Assembly (NCBI GenBank): GCA_904502005.1
Contig: CAJGDC010000071.1
Coordinates: 1 to 6,416 of the forward strand
DNA: 6,416 nucleotides
Direction: 5' to 3'
DNA from: an uncultured Alistipes sp.
GTDB lineage: Bacteria; Bacteroidota; Bacteroidia; Bacteroidales; Rikenellaceae
Of this stretch, positions 1 through 4,645 are shown piece after piece (position 1 is the stretch's first letter; every line of letters starts with the position of its first letter). The notes beneath the pieces were generated by a model. The model was not told the origin of the DNA. It did no database searches and saw only the letters and a list, made by a program, of their open reading frames with translations. The position numbers were made by a program, and so were the translations under genes.

Positions 1-174
1 GCAGAAGTTGCAGTGTGCCACACCAATGTCATATCCGCCCTCAACAAAGAGCGAGAGCATAACCATAGAGTCTACGCCACCAGATACTGTCAATAGTATC
101 TTGTCCTGATGGGAGAAGAGCGAGTGGCGTTCGTTATACTGCTTAAAGTGCTCTAAAAGTTTGTTCTTTCTCAT
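1..174 (-). CDS. tilS: tRNA(Ile)-lysidine synthetase TilS, N-terminal part (gene continues past the left edge)
   Basis: Reading the complement from 174 to 1 gives 58 uninterrupted codons starting with ATG. The protein has the N-type ATP pyrophosphatase (PP-loop) signature SGGVDS at residues 31-36, followed by AHCNF at 53-57, the usual TilS sequence at the end of the next strand. TilS uses ATP to attach lysine to C34 of the CAU-anticodon tRNA(Ile), so that it reads AUA rather than AUG; it acts in the cytoplasm and is normally essential. The PP-loop binds ATP; the rest of the catalytic domain and the C-terminal tRNA-binding domains lie outside the window. The ATG overlaps the murB stop as ATGA, so translation is probably coupled to murB and the two genes share a transcript. 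Other PP-loop enzymes such as TtcA also carry SGGxDS, but the AHCNF segment and its spacing favour TilS. Confidence 0.9.
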   Translation of the reverse strand, partial: MRKNKLLEHFKQYNERHSLFSHQDKILLTVSGGVDSMVMLSLFVEGGYDIGVAHCNFC

Positions 175-1184
175 AGTATGTTCACCTCCGCCTCAATAGC
201 AATGCCGAACTTGTCGGTAACAATTTTTTGAACCTTTTTTGCAAAGGTTATAACCTCATTGCCGGTAGCATTACCTGTTGTGTTTATAAGCACCAACGCC
301 TGACGATTATGCACGCCAACATTACCCTCGCTGTAACCCTTTAGTCCACACTGGTCTATCAGCCATCCTGCTGCGAGTTTTACCTTTTCAGGGTCGGCAG
401 TAGGGTAGTGTGGCATCTGGGGGTAGATGGCAATAAGTTGTTCGGCAAGATTGCGTTCAACAATAGGATTTTTGAAAAAACTGCCCGCATTGCCGGTTAT
501 AGCCGTATCTGGTAACTTCGTGCGACGAATTGCGCAGATAGCCTCGCGTATGTTTGTTAGTGATACGCCACCACGACTCTCTACCTCTCGCTCAACATCT
601 CCATAACCAAGCTTAGGCTGTGCACTCTTTGAGAGGTGGAACGTGACTGCTGTGATTATCACACGACCCTTGAGGGTATGCTTAAAGACACTCTCGCGGT
701 ATCCAAAGCCGCAATGCTCGGCGGCAAGGGTGACAAACCCACCCTGCTCAGGGAAGAACATCTCGACGCTTGTGATGCAATCTTTTGCCTCCGCGCCATA
801 AGCACCGATATTCTGCACCGGCGCAGCGCCTACCTTGCCAGGTATAAGCGATAGATTTTCTAACCCCCATAGCCCACGCTCAACGCTCCATGCAACCAAC
901 TCGTCCCACTCCAAGCCGGCACCTACGCGAATATCTACACCGAGCTCGTTTTCGCAAAGAATCTCGATTTTTTCATTGCGTGGTACGATAATCGGATACT
1001 TAACGTCACAAGTAAAGAGTATGTTGTTTGCACCGCCCATAACCATCCACTTATCGGTTATGTGCTGGGCGAATATCTCCGTTAGATCGCTGTTGCAGTC
1101 GAACTCGATAATCTTTGCCGCCTGCTGGTGAACCTTGAAACTGTTGCGCGAACAGATGTCAATATTTTCAAAAACTCGTATCAT
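171..1184 (-). CDS. murB: UDP-N-acetylenolpyruvoylglucosamine reductase MurB (type I)
   Basis: MurB is a cytoplasmic FAD enzyme that uses NADPH to reduce UDP-GlcNAc-enolpyruvate to UDP-MurNAc, the second committed step of peptidoglycan synthesis. With the ATG at 1184 the protein has 337 residues, close to the 342 of E. coli MurB. The FAD-domain motifs are GGANNIL (50-56) and GLENLSLIPG...PVQNIGAYG (107-130). Putative catalytic residues, aligned by eye to E. coli, are R163 in GYRES (Arg159), S235 in GNAGSFFKNP (Ser229) and E333 in EAEV (Glu325). Y194 in GYGD matches the Tyr190 typical of type I enzymes, which have the extra Tyr-loop region. A GTG at 1202 would add six residues (MYYIDY); I prefer the ATG because MIRVFENIDI fits the family's usual start and no ribosome binding site supports the upstream codon. 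The stop overlaps the tilS start by four bases. No key residue is missing. Confidence 0.96.
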   Translation of the reverse strand: MIRVFENIDICSRNSFKVHQQAAKIIEFDCNSDLTEIFAQHITDKWMVMGGANNILFTCDVKYPIIVPRNEKIEILCENELGVDIRVGAGLEWDELVAWSVERGLWGLENLSLIPGKVGAAPVQNIGAYGAEAKDCITSVEMFFPEQGGFVTLAAEHCGFGYRESVFKHTLKGRVIITAVTFHLSKSAQPKLGYGDVEREVESRGGVSLTNIREAICAIRRTKLPDTAITGNAGSFFKNPIVERNLAEQLIAIYPQMPHYPTADPEKVKLAAGWLIDQCGLKGYSEGNVGVHNRQALVLINTTGNATGNEVITFAKKVQKIVTDKFGIAIEAEVNIL

Positions 1185-1247
1185 ATAGTCTATATAGTAC
1201 ACTAAATGCGCGGTAAAGATAAAAATAATTGTTCAGAAATGAGTGAG

Positions 1248-1286
1248 TTTAGAGAAAAATGTTTAACTTTGAGCTAATTTAGAGAA
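1248..1286. repeat. Direct repeat TTTAGAGAA flanking the predicted -7 box
   Basis: TTTAGAGAA occurs at 1248-1256 and again at 1278-1286. The copies are exactly 30 bp apart, close to three helical turns, and lie on either side of the TAACTTTG box. This spacing would suit two half-sites on one DNA face, in a region that must also hold the promoter for the divergent murB-tilS unit. A role as an operator is only inferred; in such A/T-rich DNA a 9-bp repeat can arise by chance. Confidence 0.35.
1264..1271 (+). promoter_or_regulatory. Predicted Bacteroidota-type -7 box for the DUF4301 gene
   Basis: TAACTTTG matches the Bacteroidota primary sigma factor -7 consensus TAnnTTTG at every fixed position. 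It would place the transcript start near 1278 and leave a leader of about 50 nt before the ATG at 1328. No good TTTG -33 element is seen about 20 bp upstream, so the call rests on one box. The leader is A/T-rich with no Shine-Dalgarno sequence, as is usual in this phylum, and includes a direct repeat AAAACCTA at 1301-1308 and 1310-1317. Confidence 0.45.
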
Positions 1287-1327
1287 CTTCAAAAATTATT
1301 AAAACCTATAAAACCTAAACCGTTGAT

Positions 1328-2761
1328 ATGTTTACAGAGAAAGATCTAGAGCAAATTGCAGCCCATGGACTTAGTGTTGAGGCTGTGAATCTTCAAATTG
1401 AGAATTTTCGCCGAGGTTTCCCGTCGCTAAAGGTCGTTAGCGCAGCCTCTCCAGGTGACGGTATTACAATTCTCACCCCAGAGCAGGCGGCCGCCTATGC
1501 CGAGAGTTATGAGAATCGTGATGCATCGGTCACAGTGGCTAAGTTTGTCCCAGCATCGGGTGCTGCAACTCGTATGTTTAAGGAGCTCTTTGAGTTTGTT
1601 AATGAGGATAAGCGTGGTAAGGGTATTGATACTCTGCTTCAGAATATTGAGAAGTTTGCATTCTATCCGGAGCTTAAGGCTGTTGTTGCGGACTTCTCTG
1701 ATGAGAAGGCTGTCGTTAGCGCAATCATTAAGCAGGGTCTTGGCTATGGCTCGCTGCCAAAGGGTCTTGTGACCTTCCATGCTTATGAGAATGGCGCACG
1801 TAAGGCTGTTGAGGAGCACCTTGTTGAGGGTGCGCTCTATGGTGCAGCCGACGGCGTAGTTCGCCTCCACTTTACCGTGTCGCCTGAGCATGAGGGCGCT
1901 TTTCGAGCTCTGCTTGCTGAGCGAACTGCTAAGTATGAGCAGATTTTTGGTGTTAAGTACGACATCTCTTTCTCGCAGCAGATGTCCTCTACAGATACCA
2001 TTGCCGTAAATCCGGATAATACGCCATTTAGAACAGATTCTGGTGAACTTCTTTTCCGCCCTGCAGGTCATGGTGCGCTGCTTGCTAACCTCAATAAGAT
2101 TGATGCAAAAGTTATCTTTGTTAAGAATATTGATAACGTTACAACCGATGCCCTTCGTGGTGATACTGTGCTCTACAAGAAGGCGCTTGCAGGTATGCTT
2201 CTTGAACTTCAGCAGCAGACTTTCGCTTGGCTAAAGGCTCTCAAAGAGGGTAGTGCGAACCTTGTGGAGTTGGCAGATTTTGTGGAGAATAAACTCTGTG
2301 TAAAGTTGCCAGAGAATAACGATGCGGCGCTACTTGAGCGACTCCTCTCTCGTCCAATTCGCCTGTGTGGAATGGTGCGCAACGAGGGTGAGCCTGGTGG
2401 TGGCCCATTCTGGGTGGCAAATGCAGACGGTACTCAAACTCTCCAAATCGCTGAGTCAAGTCAGATCTCTGCTGAGGATATGCACCTGATGAAGGATGCT
2501 ACACACTTTAATCCGGTAGACCTTGTTTGTGGTGTCTATGCCGCCGATGGTACAAAGTATGATTTGAGTAAGTATACTGACCCTTCTACCGGCTTTATCT
2601 CATCAAAGTCAAGCGGTGGTCGAGACCTGCGAGCTCAGGAGCTTCCGGGCCTTTGGAATGGAGCTATGGCAGACTGGAATACCATCTTCGTAGATGTTCC
2701 AATTACGACATTTTCACCAGTGAAGGTTGTGCAGGATCTACTACGCCCACAACACCAATAA
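1328..2761 (+). CDS. DUF4301 family protein, possible sugar-phosphate nucleotidyltransferase
   Basis: This 477-residue soluble-looking protein has no signal peptide or membrane segment. I recognise it as DUF4301, a Bacteroidota family without an assigned function that I know of. In order it shows VPASGAATRMFK (74-85), PKGLVTFH (144-151), an EEHLVEGALY segment (162-171), SFSQQ.SSTDTIA (214-226), FRPAGHGALL (243-252), FVKNIDNV (264-271), GMVRNEGEPGGGPFWV (348-363), THFNPVDLV (392-400), ELPGLWNGAMADWNTIFV (438-455) and TFSPVK (461-466). The order resembles UDP-sugar pyrophosphorylases of the UGPase/UAP type: a Gly-rich N-terminal NTP-binding loop ending TRM, a central P-x-GHG loop, a following (N-I)-D-N motif and a late F-x-P-x-K motif. 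I infer a GT-A nucleotidyltransferase fold, possibly UTP-dependent; substrate unknown. The gene stands alone, with its own predicted promoter and a strong terminator 38 bp after the stop. Neighbouring murB also uses a UDP-amino sugar, but it is divergent and need not be related. Family call firm; activity uncertain. Confidence 0.85.
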   Translation: MFTEKDLEQIAAHGLSVEAVNLQIENFRRGFPSLKVVSAASPGDGITILTPEQAAAYAESYENRDASVTVAKFVPASGAATRMFKELFEFVNEDKRGKGIDTLLQNIEKFAFYPELKAVVADFSDEKAVVSAIIKQGLGYGSLPKGLVTFHAYENGARKAVEEHLVEGALYGAADGVVRLHFTVSPEHEGAFRALLAERTAKYEQIFGVKYDISFSQQMSSTDTIAVNPDNTPFRTDSGELLFRPAGHGALLANLNKIDAKVIFVKNIDNVTTDALRGDTVLYKKALAGMLLELQQQTFAWLKALKEGSANLVELADFVENKLCVKLPENNDAALLERLLSRPIRLCGMVRNEGEPGGGPFWVANADGTQTLQIAESSQISAEDMHLMKDATHFNPVDLVCGVYAADGTKYDLSKYTDPSTGFISSKSSGGRDLRAQELPGLWNGAMADWNTIFVDVPITTFSPVKVVQDLLRPQHQ

Positions 2762-2799
2762 TTTTGTCGTGAAAAGGCGGATACCTACTTCCGCTAACA

Positions 2800-2851
2800 A
2801 AAAATCCCAGCAATGGCTGTACGTTAAGTACTATCCATTGCTGGGATTTTT
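2800..2851 (+). terminator. Intrinsic terminator of the DUF4301 gene, potentially bidirectional
   Basis: A perfect 17-bp stem pairs 2800-2816 with 2835-2851. Its core TCCCAGCAATGG/CCATTGCTGGGA is flanked by an A tract on the left and a T tract on the right, so each strand ends the stem in a U run. The 18-nt loop contains GTAC-GTTAA-GTAC (2819-2831), which can form a nested 4-bp stem. It starts 38 bp after the DUF4301 stop. No converging gene needs the minus-strand direction here, so its main job is probably to insulate the downstream operon from read-through. Confidence 0.85.
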
Positions 2852-2879
2852 GTCGAGCGTCGTATCTACCGCGTTTTGA

Positions 2880-2933
2880 CGACAAAGTGGCTGTTGGCTT
2901 TTAGCTATTAGCTATTGGCTATTGGCTTTGTCG
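2880..2933. repeat. Six 7-bp tandem repeats bounded by an 8-bp inverted repeat
   Basis: Six consecutive heptamers fill 2888-2929: TGGCTGT, TGGCTTT, TAGCTAT, TAGCTAT, TGGCTAT, TGGCTTT, with consensus TRGCTNT. CGACAAAG (2880-2887) abuts the array on the left. Its exact reverse complement CTTTGTCG (2926-2933) overlaps the last unit, so the array could be held in a stem-loop. TAGCTA is itself palindromic. The 7-bp unit is not a multiple of three and no gene covers it. Copy number may vary through replication slippage. Function unknown. Confidence 0.8.
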
Positions 2934-2942
2934 ACAAGTAGC

Positions 2943-3003
2943 GAGATTAAGGAGTTTAATGAGGTTGGCGATCTTCGCTAATTCCCCTAAATTCCTTAAT
3001 CTC
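2943..3003. repeat. Near-perfect 61-nt hairpin of unknown function
   Basis: The left arm GAGATTAAGGAGTTTA (2943-2958) pairs with TAAATTCCTTAATCTC (2988-3003) over 16 positions, 15 of them Watson-Crick and one G-U (2954 with 2992). The apex can form a second stem, GCGA-TCT-TCGC (2968-2978), extended by a few A-T and G-U pairs. There is no U tract after the right arm, so it is not an ordinary terminator. It could be a small structured RNA, a processing site or the remnant of a miniature inverted-repeat element; the sequence does not decide. Confidence 0.7.
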
Positions 3004-3062
3004 CTTATGCTCTCTTTGCTCTTTTCTCTTGGTCAATGGCAAATAGCTCATTAAAATGAACC

Positions 3063-3081
3063 AAATTGTTGATAAATTGTT
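3063..3081. repeat. AAATTGTT direct repeat upstream of the V-ATPase promoter
   Basis: AAATTGTT occurs at 3063-3070 and 3074-3081, 11 bp apart (one helical turn), ending 18 bp before the predicted -33 element. The palindrome TCATT-AA-AATGA lies just upstream (3048-3059). The position fits a regulator site or an A/T-rich UP-like element, but nothing in the window identifies a binding protein and chance is possible in this A/T-rich segment. Confidence 0.35.
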
Positions 3082-3099
3082 ACGTATTGTAATCTAAAT

Positions 3100-3131
3100 A
3101 TTGCTAATTCGCGAAAATTTTGTTATATTTG
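3100..3131 (+). promoter_or_regulatory. Predicted Bacteroidota-type promoter of the V-ATPase operon
   Basis: TATATTTG at 3124-3131 matches the -7 consensus TAnnTTTG at all fixed positions. ATTG at 3100-3103 is a three-of-four match to the TTTG -33 element, with 20 bp between the boxes, the expected spacing. Transcription would start near 3138, giving a leader of about 55 nt before the subunit E ATG. The leader is very A/T-rich and has no Shine-Dalgarno sequence. Confidence 0.65.
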
Positions 3132-3192
3132 TGGCGCTTTTTTAGCAGGTTTAATAGCAAAATAAAATAATTCTTAAAATATTTTACAATTT

Positions 3193-3798
3193 ATGGAAAA
3201 TTCAAAGTTAAAGGAACTTACTGAGCGTCTCTACGGAGAGGGCTTGGAGAAGGGTCGTGCTGAGGCTGAGCGTCTATTGGCAGAGGCTCAGGCTAATGCG
3301 GCGAAGATTGTGGCAGAGGCTAAGGCTGAGGCTGCGAAGATTGTCAAGGAGGCTGAGGCTAAGGCTGCTGACACTGCAAAGAACTCAATGACTGAGATTA
3401 CACTTGCAGGTAAGCAGGCACTTGCTAAGATTAAGGCTGAGATCGCAGATGCAATCATCGCCAAGAGTGTTGGTAAGGGTACTGCTGAGGCTATCGTTGA
3501 TGCAGAGTTTGTAAAGTCATTGCTTTTGGCTGTTGCGTCTGCATGGAACAATGGTGGTAAGGTTGAGCTTTCTGCTATGCTCCCAGCTGCTCTTGAGGCT
3601 GACTTCTCTAAGGCTTTTGCCGCATCAGCAAATCAGCTTCTTGAGGCTGGTATTGAGGTGGGCTACTCTAAGGATGTTCACTCAGGCTTTAAGGTTTGTC
3701 AGAAGGGTGGAGGTTACTACATCTCTTTCACCGAGGACTCTTTTGCTGCTCTTATGCAGGAGTATCTACGCGAGAAGGTTGCTAAACTGCTTTTCTAA
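3193..3798 (+). CDS. atpE: V/A-type ATPase peripheral stalk subunit E
   Basis: This 201-residue protein is the first gene of the rotary ATPase operon. Subunit E forms the peripheral stalk that holds the catalytic A/B head still against the rotor. The N-terminal half (about residues 5-95) is an Ala/Lys/Glu-rich helix with an 11-residue repeat, AAKIVAEAKAE (36-46) then AAKIVKEAEAK (47-57), as expected for the right-handed coiled coil of V/A-type stalks. The C-terminal half (about 100-201) is the globular domain that binds subunit B. It ends with a GFKV...GGGYYISFTEDSFAALMQEYL segment (165-192) and a terminal LLF, typical of the family. Length is normal for the family (about 190-210). DUF2764 starts 6 nt after the stop. 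The symbol follows V-type usage and must not be confused with F-type atpE (subunit c). Confidence 0.88.
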   Translation: MENSKLKELTERLYGEGLEKGRAEAERLLAEAQANAAKIVAEAKAEAAKIVKEAEAKAADTAKNSMTEITLAGKQALAKIKAEIADAIIAKSVGKGTAEAIVDAEFVKSLLLAVASAWNNGGKVELSAMLPAALEADFSKAFAASANQLLEAGIEVGYSKDVHSGFKVCQKGGGYYISFTEDSFAALMQEYLREKVAKLLF

Positions 3799-3804
3799 CA
3801 GCCT

Positions 3805-4638
3805 ATGTTCGGTAGTAACTATTATACACTCGTAGCTGGTCTACGCGAGTATGCTCTGGATGCAGACACTAAGGGTTTTGACATTGCAGAGATACTTGCT
3901 GAGGTGGAGGAGGCGCTCAGTGCTAAGGACTTTAAGAGCGTAGCGCTTCTCTATACCTACTACGATTGTGAAAATCTTGTCGCTCGTCATAATGGCAGCG
4001 CGGCGCACAACACTCTAGGTCGCCTGAGCGCTGAGCAGATTGTCTCAGAGCTTGAGAATCCGACTCTTCTGCCTGCAGCATTGGCAAAGGTTGTTCGTGC
4101 TTATGCCGATACAGAGGGTGAGGATGCTGAGGGTGTAGATACATCGCTCTCATTCGCAACCTCTCTCTTTACTGCCTATTATGAGTTGTGCAGCCACTCT
4201 GGCTCTGCCTTCTTGCGTAATTGGTCTGAGTCAGATCGTGCGCTGAGGAATGTAATCTCAGCCCTTGTGGCTCGTGAGCGAGGTGTGGCAGTGGATAGTG
4301 TTACTGTTGGCGGTGGCGAGGTTGTGGAGCAGTTGCACCGCAGCTCTGCTGCTGACTTTGGTCTGCGTGGTGAGTTGAGCTATATCGATGCTCTTATTTC
4401 AGCAATGGATGAGCAGAATATGGTCGAGAAGGAGCGTAAGATTGACCTTATACGTTGGTCTGTAGCCTCTGAGCTCTCTACATTTGACTACTTCTCTTTG
4501 GATGCCGTTTTGGCATACCTTGTAAGGGTAAATCTCGTTGCTCGTTGGACTGTGCTTGATGTCAAGACAGGTCGCGAGATGTTTAACAAGCTGATGGCTG
4601 AGTTAGACGGAGAACATCATATTGAAAAAGCAAAATAA
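3805..4638 (+). CDS. DUF2764 family protein of the V-ATPase operon, probable subunit C equivalent
   Basis: This 277-residue, mainly helical, soluble protein lies between subunits E and A, the fixed position of DUF2764 genes in Bacteroidota and Chlamydia operons (CT309 in C. trachomatis). Family features are the N-terminal NYYTLVAGLREY (5-16), FLRNWSESDRALRNVISAL (136-154, an FL-x-x-W...D...LRN pattern) and a C-terminal block, IDLIRWSVASELSTFDYFSLDAVLAYLVRV (213-242) followed by ARWTVLD (246-252). These operons lack a standard subunit C (AC39/d), the helical funnel that joins the central stalk to the K ring. DUF2764 is of similar helical type and placed where a rotor part is needed, so I infer that it replaces C. 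The inference is positional and by general resemblance only. It is tightly spaced with its neighbours: 6 nt after atpE and 7 nt before the atpA ATG. Confidence 0.85.
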   Translation: MFGSNYYTLVAGLREYALDADTKGFDIAEILAEVEEALSAKDFKSVALLYTYYDCENLVARHNGSAAHNTLGRLSAEQIVSELENPTLLPAALAKVVRAYADTEGEDAEGVDTSLSFATSLFTAYYELCSHSGSAFLRNWSESDRALRNVISALVARERGVAVDSVTVGGGEVVEQLHRSSAADFGLRGELSYIDALISAMDEQNMVEKERKIDLIRWSVASELSTFDYFSLDAVLAYLVRVNLVARWTVLDVKTGREMFNKLMAELDGEHHIEKAK

Positions 4639-4645
4639 CATTATA

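Larger units (their letters stand above)
2762..3192. other. Structured non-coding region between DUF4301 and the V-ATPase operon
   Basis: I see no credible gene in these 431 bp. The only open frame of any length, on the minus strand (2703-2885), runs through the terminator and has no recognisable protein features. In order the region holds a small GCGG/CCGC stem (2777-2780 with 2791-2794), the terminator hairpin, the 7-bp repeat array, a 61-nt hairpin, a pyrimidine-rich stretch (about 3001-3030), a short palindrome TCATT-AA-AATGA (3048-3059), an 8-bp direct repeat and the operon promoter with its A/T-rich leader. Confidence 0.8.

Noticed and set aside
636..1131. Open frames on the plus strand (636-854 and 835-1131)
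   Set aside because: They lie wholly within murB on the opposite strand, have no recognisable protein features, and murB motifs are intact across the same bases.
1185..1202. GTG at 1202 as the murB start
   Set aside because: It adds six residues that do not match the usual MurB start, and ATG at 1184 gives the expected length. It cannot be excluded because no ribosome binding site decides.
1214..1221. TATCTTTA on the minus strand as a murB -7 box
   Set aside because: It lacks the final G of TAnnTTTG and has no TTTG element at the right distance. A murB promoter must lie nearby, but I cannot place it.
1427..2071. A 214-codon open frame antisense to the DUF4301 gene, and shorter frames in the same gene
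   Set aside because: The conserved DUF4301 motifs are in the plus-strand frame; the antisense product is low-complexity Leu/Arg-rich sequence without family resemblance and is explained by codon bias.
2703..2885. A 60-codon minus-strand open frame over the DUF4301 end and terminator
   Set aside because: It reads straight through the 17-bp hairpin, overlaps the coding end of DUF4301 and has no protein signature.
2880..3003. CRISPR-like array
   Set aside because: The repeats are contiguous 7-bp units without spacers, and no cas gene is present.
3288..3551. Alanine-rich open frame antisense to subunit E
   Set aside because: It is the mirror of the Ala/Glu/Lys coiled-coil codons and a common artefact of such repeats.
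4622..4645. TTG at 4622 as the atpA start
   Set aside because: It would overlap DUF2764 and add MKKQNNII ahead of a typical beginning; ATG at 4646 with a 7-nt gap fits the operon's spacing.
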